Assembly: GCF_022899935.1 (NCBI RefSeq)
Contig: NZ_JALJCJ010000013.1
Location: forward strand, 1 to 36,309
Length of the DNA stretch: 36,309 nucleotides
From: Shinella curvata
Lineage (GTDB): Bacteria > Pseudomonadota > Alphaproteobacteria > Rhizobiales > Rhizobiaceae
Direction: 5' to 3'
The notes under the pieces were generated by a model. The model was not told the origin of the DNA. It saw only the letters and a program-made list of their open reading frames with translations, and ran no database searches. Position numbers and translations under genes: made by a program. Below, piece by piece: positions 25,007-32,155 of the stretch; the stretch's first letter is position 1, and each line of letters begins with the position of its first letter.

Positions 25007-26377
25007 TCAGAATTCTACGGTGGCGAGCGCGGCTTCCGCGTCGGCGGCGAGCTTGGCCTCATCGAGGCCGGGGAATTCGCCGTTCTGCCAGACGATGCGG
25101 CCGTTGATCATCGTCATGTCCGTCGCCATGCCGATGCCGACGCGCGGGATCAGGCTTATCGGGTCATGCCGCGTGCCGACATAGTCCATGCGGCGCGTGT
25201 CGATGGCGAAGAGATCGGCGGCCATGCCGGGGGCGAGGCGGCCGATATCCGGCCGTCCGAGCAGGCTCGCACCACCCGTCGTGCCATAGCCGAGGAAATC
25301 GACGGGATCGGGCACGGGGTGCTTGCGTGTGGAGGCGACGAGGCATTGCAGCATATAGGCGGAATGCAGGCAGTGCATGAGGTTGGAATTATCGTTGGAG
25401 GCGGCACCATCGCAGCCGAGGCCGACGCGCAGGCCAAAGGCTTCCATGGCGGGAATGTCGGTGACCTCGGCGCCGACGAGATAGACCGGCTCCGGGCAAT
25501 GGGAGACGCCGGTGCCGCTTGCCGCCATGGTCTTCAGCTCATCATGCGTCAATTCCCAGCAATGGGCGTAGAAGGCATCCGGGCCGGCGAAGCCCAGTTC
25601 CTCCAGATAGTCGACGGTGCGCTTGCCGTGGCGCGCTGCGATAACAGGGCTTTCGCCCTCGCCGACATGGGTGTGCAGCAAGACGCCGCGGTCGCGCGCC
25701 AGCGCGACGGACTCCACGAAGGTCTCGCGGTAACAATTGACCGGCTGGCAGGGGGCGACGACGACCTGGCGCATGCTGAAGGGCTTTGCGTCGTGATAGG
25801 TGTCGATCAAGCGGGCGCAATCGGCGATGAACTCGTCCGTCGTTTCCAGCATGGCGTCGGGGATGGTCGATCCCTCGGATTTCGGCAGCGTGTTGCCGCC
25901 GCGGCCGGCGTGGAAACGCATGCCGAGCAGCTCGGCTGCCTCGAATTGCCGGTCGATCAGCCGCTTTCCGGCATGACGCGGGAAATTGTACTGGTGGTCG
26001 AAGGCGGTGGTGCAGCCGTGCTTGATCAGCTCGGCCATGGCCGTGACGGAGGAATGGTAGAAGCATTCCTCGTTGAGCTGTGAGAAGATCGGATAAATGC
26101 GGTCCAGCCACTCGATGACGGAGAGTTTCGTCCAGTCGAGATCGGCGTGGTTGCGCACGAAGCACTGGAAGAAATGGTGATGCGTGTTGACGAGGCCGGG
26201 ATAGACGAACCAGCCGGTAGCATCCTGGACCTGAACGCCGGGGCCGGCGGACAGGTTTTCGCCGATCGCCTTGATGGCGGGGCCTTCGGTGAGGAGGTCG
26301 ACATTGCGCCGGACCGCGGGGCCGTTGCCGTCATTGACGATCACGGCGGCGCAATTCTTCAGGAGATGGCCGCTCAT
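25007..26377 (-). CDS. Amidohydrolase, purine/pterin/triazine deaminase type
   Basis: Metal-dependent amidohydrolase of 456 residues (SsnA/guanine-deaminase-like, COG0402 type). Metal-site motifs are PGLVNTHHHFFQ, LLHTHVGEGE, YAHCWELTHDE and GVSHCPEP, plus GLGCDGAASNDNSN, whose Asp is catalytic. The G-x-D-G-x-A/S-SND-x-SN form is shared by 8-oxoguanine deaminase, isoxanthopterin deaminase and hydroxyatrazine hydrolase. This points to hydrolytic removal of an amino group from a purine, pterin or triazine ring. ATG 26377 comes one base after the GST stop; GTG 26389 is also in frame. Its place between an oxygenase and a BMP importer suggests the imported heterocycle is its substrate. Confidence 0.88.
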   Translation of the reverse strand: MSGHLLKNCAAVIVNDGNGPAVRRNVDLLTEGPAIKAIGENLSAGPGVQVQDATGWFVYPGLVNTHHHFFQCFVRNHADLDWTKLSVIEWLDRIYPIFSQLNEECFYHSSVTAMAELIKHGCTTAFDHQYNFPRHAGKRLIDRQFEAAELLGMRFHAGRGGNTLPKSEGSTIPDAMLETTDEFIADCARLIDTYHDAKPFSMRQVVVAPCQPVNCYRETFVESVALARDRGVLLHTHVGEGESPVIAARHGKRTVDYLEELGFAGPDAFYAHCWELTHDELKTMAASGTGVSHCPEPVYLVGAEVTDIPAMEAFGLRVGLGCDGAASNDNSNLMHCLHSAYMLQCLVASTRKHPVPDPVDFLGYGTTGGASLLGRPDIGRLAPGMAADLFAIDTRRMDYVGTRHDPISLIPRVGIGMATDMTMINGRIVWQNGEFPGLDEAKLAADAEAALATVEF

Positions 26378-26378
26378 G

Positions 26379-27041
26379 TCACGTCTCACTCTTTTCGAGC
26401 TGTGGCTCGGGTTTCAGTTCGTGCAGCCTGTGGATGCCGGGCATTTCGATGAAGCCAGGAAGCGAGCGAAGCCGGCGCGACCAGAGGCGGATAGCCGGAT
26501 AGGGATCGAGCGACACGCCGCCATCGGGCGCGAGCGCCACATAGGGGAAACAAGCAATATCGGCGACGGTCGGCCGGTCCGCCGCCAGGAATTTCTGTCC
26601 GCGCTCCGCCTGTTCGACGAGGCCGAGTTCCAGTTCGCGTAGGGCCGCAATGCCCGAGGATTGAAGGGCGCCGATATCGCCGGGCCGAAGAAGCATTTCG
26701 TGCAGGCGCGCACCGCCGAGGCTGGACGTCAGCCGGCCGGAGAAAGACAGCCATTGCTGTACGCGGGCGGCTTCTTTTGCATCGCTGCCGGCGAGCCAGT
26801 CCGGTGCCGCCTTCGCCGCGAGATAGACCAGCATGGCCGAGGATTCGGTGAGCAGCACGTCGCCGTCTTCGAGGATGGGGATGGAGCCGGCCGGGTTGAG
26901 CGCCAGGAGCTCCGGGCCGCGATGTTCGAGGCCGGGATGGAAATCGACGGCGCGCAGATCGAGCGTGGTGCCCGTCAGCGCCGCCATCAGGCGCACCTTG
27001 TAGCAGCTCGGCGAGAGAATGTAGTCGTATAGCTTCATCAT
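26379..27041 (-). CDS. Glutathione S-transferase family protein (NdmE-like context)
   Basis: GST of 220 residues with both domains. The N-terminal thioredoxin fold starts MKLYDYILSPSCYKVRL, with Ser10/Cys12 at the usual catalytic position. NPAGSIPILEDGDVLLTESSAMLVYL carries the cis-Pro and the ESSA glutathione-binding motif. The C-terminal helix has RPTVADIACFPYVAL. The start overlaps the stop of the oxygenase gene (ATGATG). In the caffeine system of Pseudomonas putida CBB5, the GST homologue NdmE is needed to assemble the N7-demethylase NdmC with the reductase NdmD. A similar structural role is inferred here, though an ordinary glutathione-dependent step remains possible. Confidence 0.9.
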   Translation of the reverse strand: MMKLYDYILSPSCYKVRLMAALTGTTLDLRAVDFHPGLEHRGPELLALNPAGSIPILEDGDVLLTESSAMLVYLAAKAAPDWLAGSDAKEAARVQQWLSFSGRLTSSLGGARLHEMLLRPGDIGALQSSGIAALRELELGLVEQAERGQKFLAADRPTVADIACFPYVALAPDGGVSLDPYPAIRLWSRRLRSLPGFIEMPGIHRLHELKPEPQLEKSET

Positions 27042-27883
27042 TGTGCCACCAGCTGCGCACCATAGGTAAAGTTGTGACGCTTCAGCCAGCGCCGGTAGGC
27101 GACGGAGGTCAGGTCCGCGCGCGTCGGCATTTCCATGCCCGGATCGAGCGGCAGGAGGCGCGGCACCTGGTTTTCCAGGATCGAACGATCCTGCAGGAAA
27201 ATCGTCTGCTGGAAATGGATGAGATCGGTCATCGGCGTGTCATCGTCGAACAGCGCCATCCACGGCCAGACGTCGCAGAGATCCTCGGCGAGCGGCTGCA
27301 CGAACAGCGTGATGACGTCCCATTCGCTCGGCCGCGGCGGGCAGGTCTTGTAGAGCACGGTCGAGGTCGGTCCGGCCACGCGATACATATATTGCGTGGT
27401 GATACCGCCGCTCGCCGATTTCGCGGCCTGCGGCTGGTAGAACTCGACCTGCGTGGCCCAGACTTCATCGACATCCTCGCGAATCTCGACCTTGTAGGCC
27501 TGCACTTCCGTATGTGGCTCGGCGCCGAGAATATCGGTGTGCACGAAGGGGAAATGGGCGATGTCCAGAAAGTTCTCGACGGCGCGCAGCGGCGAGCAGC
27601 GCACGCGCACCACGCCGACATCGACGAAGCGGCGGCCCGGCTGGTCGGCCTCGGGAATGGCGAAGAGCTTCTTCTTGGGATCGCCCAGCGATGTCCAGAC
27701 ATGGCCGTAGCGCACGCAGACCGGCAGGCTGCGGCCCGTGCCGTCGGTCACTTTGGCGTCGCCGTTGTCATCGCGCGCAACCACGATTGGTTCGCCCATC
27801 AACATGGTCTTGCGGCCGGCCGCGTCGAGCTGGCCGAAGATACCGACGGGGTACCATTCATCGAACATGGGGCCTACGGTCAT
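27038..27883 (-). CDS. Rieske-less oxygenase catalytic domain (NdmC-like)
   Basis: Protein of 281 residues corresponding to the catalytic half of a Rieske non-haem iron oxygenase. It opens with FDEWYPVGIF and GEPIVVARDDNG, the usual first strands of the alpha subunit. It then jumps to VRYGHVWTSLG, which normally follows the Rieske domain; no CxH...CxxH motif exists anywhere. The mononuclear iron site is kept: Asp107, His110 and His115 in ENFLDIAHFPFVH, with Asp232 (FLQDRSILENQ) as a probable third ligand. It should need electrons from a Rieske centre in trans, and the next upstream gene supplies one. Overlaps of 4 bases on both sides show tight coupling. NdmC, which removes the N7-methyl of 7-methylxanthine, is a known Rieske-less relative. 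Confidence 0.88.
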   Translation of the reverse strand: MTVGPMFDEWYPVGIFGQLDAAGRKTMLMGEPIVVARDDNGDAKVTDGTGRSLPVCVRYGHVWTSLGDPKKKLFAIPEADQPGRRFVDVGVVRVRCSPLRAVENFLDIAHFPFVHTDILGAEPHTEVQAYKVEIREDVDEVWATQVEFYQPQAAKSASGGITTQYMYRVAGPTSTVLYKTCPPRPSEWDVITLFVQPLAEDLCDVWPWMALFDDDTPMTDLIHFQQTIFLQDRSILENQVPRLLPLDPGMEMPTRADLTSVAYRRWLKRHNFTYGAQLVAQ

Positions 27884-28509
27884 TGGGCGGCTCCCTTCTT
27901 CTGGATATCCTCGGCCCTGCGGCGGAGCGCTTCGGCGGTGCGGGCCGCCGCGATGCGTTCGGCGGGGCCGGCATCGGCGGCGATCAGCACGTGGATGAGG
28001 GTTTCGCCCTCCCGCGTGGACGACAGTAGGAGGCGGATGTCTCCGGCGTCCAGCAGCCCCTCTGCCGTCGCCTTTGCGCCGGCGGCAGCCTCGATGGCGG
28101 CAATGTCGACGAAGGCGGTGATCGAACGCAGGGGCACCAGGCCGGCAAGGCCCGGCGGCGTGGCGGCGGGCTCGCCGACGGCGACCCAGACCACGCCATC
28201 CGCTTCCGCTACAGGATGGGTGACGGTGCGGATGGCTTCAGGCGGCGTCAGTCCGGGATGGGCGGGGATGCGAAGACAGTTCCCGGCCTGTCCATAGCTC
28301 CAGCCGTGATAGATGCAGGACAGCGTCTCGCCGCGCACGAAGCCGTGCGAAAGGCTCATCCCGCGATGTGGACATCGATCCGCTGAGGCGGCGACACGAC
28401 CCGACTGGCTGCGCCAGAGTGCAAGGGGGCCGGCGGGAATGCGCGCCGGCAGGACGGTTCCGGAGGGCAGATCCGAAGAAAGGGCGACCGGCACCCAGGA
28501 GCCCGTCAT
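27880..28509 (-). CDS. Stand-alone Rieske [2Fe-2S] protein with C-terminal extension
   Basis: Protein of about 209 residues. Residues 5-112 form a Rieske domain: Cys46-Pro-His48-Arg-Gly, then Cys65-Ile-Tyr-His68-Gly-Trp with the standard 16-residue spacing. VVWVAVGEP follows, as in oxygenase alpha subunits. There is no iron-binding catalytic motif, so it cannot be an oxygenase alone. About 95 residues follow (rich in Ala, ending ALRRRAEDIQKKGAAQ) that I do not recognise; they could be a docking domain or a shrunken catalytic remnant. It overlaps the Rieske-less oxygenase gene by 4 bases, so the two probably form one electron-transfer pair. The start is uncertain: ATG 28509 or TTG 28536, neither with a clear ribosome-binding site. 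Confidence 0.88.
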   Translation of the reverse strand: MTGSWVPVALSSDLPSGTVLPARIPAGPLALWRSQSGRVAASADRCPHRGMSLSHGFVRGETLSCIYHGWSYGQAGNCLRIPAHPGLTPPEAIRTVTHPVAEADGVVWVAVGEPAATPPGLAGLVPLRSITAFVDIAAIEAAAGAKATAEGLLDAGDIRLLLSSTREGETLIHVLIAADAGPAERIAAARTAEALRRRAEDIQKKGAAQ

Positions 28510-28666
28510 GTCGGAAGGAGTGGGGATATTTTCCAAGTTATTTCAACCGCTTGATTTGGCAGCAATGAAGGAGCTCGTCCTTCGCTTCCACCAGTTGTCC
28601 GTAGCTTTTGCACAAACATTCCGCATTGGCAAGTTTGATCAAATAAGAGGCATTCGACTTTCCAGC

Positions 28667-28957
28667 CTATCCACCGGCATTGCCGACGGGCCTGCGGTCT
28701 ATCGTCTCGACCCACACGTCTATGGGACCGAGAAGGCAGCCGACCTCCAGCATGTCGATCAGTTCCGGTGCGCCGGAAAGGTCGATTTCGATACGATCGG
28801 GACTGTGATGGGTGATGGCCTGCGTGACGCCGAGCTTGGCGGCGTGGCGGCGGATCCAGGGCACGAAGCTGTCGGCATCGAGTTCGCCGTGGATCGTCAT
28901 GCGTTCTTTTAGAGGATTTTGGGCTTCACCCGCCATGGGATGCTCCAAGACTGCCAT
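28667..28957 (-). CDS. Acylphosphatase-fold protein lacking catalytic residues
   Basis: Small protein of 96 residues. Residues 20-90 follow the acylphosphatase layout: strand MTIHG, helix FVPWIRRHAAKLGV, DRIEIDLSG, helix APELIDMLEVG and GPIDVWVETI. The phosphate-binding loop, normally GxVQGVGFR, is GELDADSFV, so the catalytic Arg is Val32. The catalytic Asn of the V-R-N-x-P-D segment is replaced by His50/His51. It is therefore probably not an acylphosphatase but a partner or ligand-binding protein. GGGAAGG precedes ATG 28957. It is the first gene of the oxygenase/deaminase/transport operon, 130-160 bases before the Rieske gene depending on that start. Confidence 0.75.
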   Translation of the reverse strand: MAVLEHPMAGEAQNPLKERMTIHGELDADSFVPWIRRHAAKLGVTQAITHHSPDRIEIDLSGAPELIDMLEVGCLLGPIDVWVETIDRRPVGNAGG

Positions 28958-29094
28958 TGCCTTCCCAGCATAGCGGCTTGATCGGTTTGTGGAAGGGGTA
29001 TGCAGGTTGTAGAGCGGCCCGTCCAGTGCTCCGTTCGCTTGTCCCGGAGTTTGATCCGCGCGGATGCGTCTGGATGGCCGGCGTGGCGGAGCGG

Positions 29095-30174
29095 CTATGC
29101 CGAACGGCGCAGCATCAGTTCGGATTTGAGCAGGATCTGCTCCCTGCCGAACGCCGGATGATCCGCTTCGTCAAGCTTGTGCAGCAGGAGCTGGATCGCG
29201 AGGCGGCCGATCTCGTCGTAGTTCTGCGCGACGGTGGTGATCGGCGGGCAGGCATATTGCGAAAGCGGATGGTCGTCGTGGCCGGCGACGCGTAGGTCAT
29301 AGTCGTTGCCGTGGCCAATCTTCAGGCCCTTTTGCCAGGCGGCGGCGAGGACACCGAAGGCAAGACGGTCGTTGGCGCACAGGATGGTGCGGCTTTTGAG
29401 ATCGGCCGGCTTTTCGAGCAGGCGACTCGCTTCCTCGAAGGCGAAGTGTTCGAAGTCCCAGCTTGCCGCTTCGGAGACGGGCAGGACATGCGGCTCCATG
29501 CCAAGCCGTGCCATGGCTTCGAGATAGGCGGTCTCGCGGGTGAGCGCGTTGGTGTTGACATGCGGCATGCCGAAATAGCAGGGCGGCTCGCCGGAACGGC
29601 AGAGATAGTCGACGATCAGCCCGAAACTCTGGCGATTGTCCGTGCCGACGAAGGCTGAGGTCTCGTCGAGCGGTGAGTCGACATAGACGAGCGGGATGGA
29701 CTGCCCAAGCTGTTCCAGCGTCTTCGGGCGGGCGGTCGAACCGAGCGGGGCGATGATGGCACCGGCAACATTCATCGACTTAAATGTCTTGATCGCATTG
29801 TCCTCGATATCGGCACGGCCGTCCGCCGAGAGCACGAAGGCGTGGAAGCCAGCCTCGTTGGCGATGAGTTCGATGCGTCGTGTCAGCGCCATGTAGAACG
29901 GGTCGATGGAGGTGGGTACGACGATGCCGATGATGTTCGAGCGCCGGCGGTTGAGGTTGACGGCAAAAATGTTCGGCCGGAACCCGGATTTCTTCAGCGC
30001 CTCTTCGATGGTGTCGCGCGTCTTCTTGCGCACGGAGGACGGGTCGTTGAAGTATTTCGACACCGTGGGCCGCGACAGGCCGACGAACTCGGAAAAATCC
30101 TCCATGGTTCTGATCGACTTGGCCAAGCGGCTGCTCCCTGCGGTTCCGGTATTCGCCTTCTTAACCGGCCTCAT
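29095..30174 (-). CDS. LacI-family transcriptional regulator
   Basis: Repressor-type regulator of about 359 residues. The DNA-binding domain covers about residues 20-75. It has TMEDFSEFVGLSRPTVSKYFN as the helix-turn-helix, then hinge text SGFRPNIFAVNLNRRRSNIIGIVVP. The effector domain is a periplasmic-binding-protein fold, with RIELIANEAGFHAFVLSADG and ILCANDRLAFGVL as conserved blocks. The N-terminus is about 20 residues longer than in LacI. ATG 30174 is used although no clear ribosome-binding site precedes it; TTG 30207 is another option. As the last gene after the two dehydrogenases, it probably controls the polyol cluster through the sites near 33494-33704. Confidence 0.88.
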   Translation of the reverse strand: MRPVKKANTGTAGSSRLAKSIRTMEDFSEFVGLSRPTVSKYFNDPSSVRKKTRDTIEEALKKSGFRPNIFAVNLNRRRSNIIGIVVPTSIDPFYMALTRRIELIANEAGFHAFVLSADGRADIEDNAIKTFKSMNVAGAIIAPLGSTARPKTLEQLGQSIPLVYVDSPLDETSAFVGTDNRQSFGLIVDYLCRSGEPPCYFGMPHVNTNALTRETAYLEAMARLGMEPHVLPVSEAASWDFEHFAFEEASRLLEKPADLKSRTILCANDRLAFGVLAAAWQKGLKIGHGNDYDLRVAGHDDHPLSQYACPPITTVAQNYDEIGRLAIQLLLHKLDEADHPAFGREQILLKSELMLRRSA

Positions 30175-30219
30175 TTCGCGGGAAAAGCTGAAATCGAGGC
30201 CGGTCAAGCGGTTCTGCGA

Positions 30220-31242
30220 TCAGTCGGCGACGTACTGGACTTTCATCGTCGCCGGGTCCGTCGGCTTCTTGACGAAGAAGGGTAGCACCTCGTCGAGTGT
30301 TAGCCGATGCGAGACGAGCCGGGCCATGCGTCCGTCGTCCTTTTCGAGGATGGCGAGCGCGTCGGGGATGTTCCGGTTCAGAGAATGCGAGCCGGCGAGC
30401 TTCAGCTGGCGGCGGAAGATCTCAAAGGGGGCGACGGAGATGCGGGCATCCGGTGCGCAGACACCGAAAAGCAGCGCCGTGCCGCCGTCGGCCACGAGAT
30501 TGATCATGCCTTCGACGACGCTGGCGATACCCGTCGCATCCGCGACGAAATCGTAGGCCTGTCTATTGGCTGCAAGCGCGGTGGAGCCGGAAACGATCCC
30601 GCCGAGGCCGAGATCGGCCGCGAATGCGAGCCGGCTCTCGTTGATGTCGGCGACCGTGACTTTTTCGACGCCCTCGGCTTTCAGCGACAAGGCAAGCAGC
30701 AGGCCGATCGGCCCTGCGCCGATGACGAGGGCTTCCTGCGGTCGTGCCGCGCCGCTGCGCAGGCCCGCGCTGTTGAGGCCGTTCACGACGCAGGCAAGCG
30801 GCTCCGCAAGTGCGGCGACCGGGAAGGGCAGGTCGCCGATGTCGTGCAGCTGATCGGCGCGCACGCAGCTGTATTCGGCAAAACCGCCATTGTGCGAGAC
30901 CCCGTAGGCCTTCAGGTCGCGGCAGAGGTTGGTCAGGCCCTTGCGGCAGGACGGGCAGCTGCCGCATGGCAGGTTCGGATCGACGGCGACACGCGCGCCG
31001 ACGCGAAGGCCGGTGACATCGGTGGCAATGGCCTCCACCACGCCGGCATATTCGTGGCCCGGCACCAGCGGAAAGGCGCCGTCGCCGTAGCGGGCGTGCA
31101 ATACGTCGATATCCGTGTGGCAAAGGCCCGATGCCTTGACCTTGACGAGGGCGTGGCCGGCGGGCAGGTCGCCGACCTCGAGGTCGGCAAGCCTTGCTTT
31201 GCCCTTGGCGGTGAACTGGATCGCTCGCATGATGCGCGTCAT
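30220..31242 (-). CDS. Zinc-dependent polyol dehydrogenase (D-altritol 5-dehydrogenase candidate)
   Basis: Medium-chain alcohol dehydrogenase of 340 residues. Catalytic zinc ligands are Cys41 (GLCHTD), His63-Glu64 (PGHEYAG) and Glu147 (ALAEPLACV). The structural zinc site is Cys93, Cys96, Cys99 and Cys107. VIGAGPIGLLLAL (about 173-185) is the NAD-binding turn. In the Agrobacterium D-altritol/galactitol pathway, a dehydrogenase of this Pfam family (PF00107) oxidises D-altritol to D-tagatose next to a PfkB kinase and a PF08013 protein, exactly the neighbours seen here. The start is three bases after the SDR stop. A related sorbitol or galactitol activity is possible. Confidence 0.87.
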   Translation of the reverse strand: MTRIMRAIQFTAKGKARLADLEVGDLPAGHALVKVKASGLCHTDIDVLHARYGDGAFPLVPGHEYAGVVEAIATDVTGLRVGARVAVDPNLPCGSCPSCRKGLTNLCRDLKAYGVSHNGGFAEYSCVRADQLHDIGDLPFPVAALAEPLACVVNGLNSAGLRSGAARPQEALVIGAGPIGLLLALSLKAEGVEKVTVADINESRLAFAADLGLGGIVSGSTALAANRQAYDFVADATGIASVVEGMINLVADGGTALLFGVCAPDARISVAPFEIFRRQLKLAGSHSLNRNIPDALAILEKDDGRMARLVSHRLTLDEVLPFFVKKPTDPATMKVQYVAD

Positions 31243-31245
31243 GGT

Positions 31246-32016
31246 TCAGCTCATCCAGTTGCCGCCGTCGACATTGTATGTCTGGGCGAGAATGTAGTCG
31301 CTGTCGCCGGAAGCGAGAAAGACGGCAAGGCCCTTGATGTCGTCGGGCGTGGCAAAGCGGCCGATCGGCACGGACTTCGCGACTGCGGCCTTCTTCTCTC
31401 CGGGTTTCAGGCCTTCCCATTCGGCGAACTTGGCATCGACGATGTCCCAATGTTCGCCGTCCACGACGCCGGGCGCGATCGCGTTGACATTGATGCCGTA
31501 TTTTACCAGTGCGAGTGCTGCGGACTGCGTGGCCGAGATGATCGCGGCCTTGGAGGCGCAATAGAGCGTTACCAAGGCTTCGCCGCGCCGACCGGCCTGG
31601 CTTGCCATGTTGATGATCTTGCCGCCGCGACCGCGGGCGATCATCACGTTCGCCACCGCTTTCATGGTGAAAAGCGGTCCTTTGAGGTTGACGTCGAAGA
31701 CGCGCTGGTAGCTCTCCTCGGTGATCGCCTGGATCGGCGCCATGTCGAAGATTGCGGCATTGTTGACGAGGATGTCGATACCGCCGAAATCGGCATCGAT
31801 CCTGCCGACGACAGCCTCGATGTCTCGGAGATCGGTAACGTCGATCCGCATGGCGGTCGCAGCCGGGCCGATGGAGGCGGCCGCTTCCTCAGCGCGGGCT
31901 AGATTGATGTCGGCGATGACGATCTTCGCGCCTTCGGCGGCGAAGGCTTCGGCAAAGCCGAGGCCGATGCCGCGTGCACCGCCGGTAATCAGCGCCACCT
32001 TGTCCTTGAGTTTCAT
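31246..32016 (-). CDS. SDR polyol dehydrogenase (SmoS/galactitol dehydrogenase type)
   Basis: Classical short-chain dehydrogenase of 256 residues. The cofactor motif is TGGARGIG (11-18), and Asp36 after strand 2 favours NAD. NNAA at 85-88, Asn110, Ser139, Tyr152 and Lys156 (YCASK) form the active site. GKIINMASQAGRRGEALVT, APGVVDGEHWD and the final YNVDGGNWMS are the hallmarks of the sorbitol/galactitol dehydrogenase SmoS group. It oxidises a hexitol to a ketose in the cytoplasm. Galactitol to L-tagatose is reported for a close Agrobacterium relative, and sorbitol to fructose for SmoS; sequence alone does not decide. It lies after the polyol-binding protein and its hairpins. Confidence 0.9.
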   Translation of the reverse strand: MKLKDKVALITGGARGIGLGFAEAFAAEGAKIVIADINLARAEEAAASIGPAATAMRIDVTDLRDIEAVVGRIDADFGGIDILVNNAAIFDMAPIQAITEESYQRVFDVNLKGPLFTMKAVANVMIARGRGGKIINMASQAGRRGEALVTLYCASKAAIISATQSAALALVKYGINVNAIAPGVVDGEHWDIVDAKFAEWEGLKPGEKKAAVAKSVPIGRFATPDDIKGLAVFLASGDSDYILAQTYNVDGGNWMS

Positions 32017-32093
32017 GTTTCGTCTCCATATGCGACGGGCAAAGCCGGTGCCGCGAATTCCAACGGTTGATGGTGTCGGCCTGAGCGGGAAAA

Positions 32094-32147
32094 CCCGGCG
32101 CCGAAGCGCCGGGCCCTCCTGGGAGGGCCTGCGGGTTGATCCGCAGG
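32094..32147 (-). terminator. Three stacked hairpins between binding protein and SDR gene
   Basis: On the minus strand the first stem met is CCTGCGG/CCGCAGG (32128-32147, six-base loop). Next comes GGCCCT/AGGGCC (32112-32129). Last is CCCGGCGC/GCGCCGGG (32094-32113), which reads with a TTCG loop and is followed by TTTT. The last stem is terminator-like. Neighbouring stems share two bases, so they compete. They probably make the binding-protein message more abundant than the downstream dehydrogenases. Confidence 0.65.
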
Positions 32148-32155
32148 CGGGAGCT

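Noticed and set aside
23849-26083. A 744-codon plus-strand open frame opposite the BMP binding protein and deaminase genes
   Set aside because: It is antisense to two well-supported genes, is rich in Gly, His, Arg and Asp with no family motifs, and is a typical GC-rich codon shadow.
29054-29065. Perfect 12-bp palindrome ATCCGCGCGGAT between the LacI and acylphosphatase-like genes as a terminator
   Set aside because: It has no loop and no T-tract, and self-complementary GC-rich 12-mers are not rare in this DNA.
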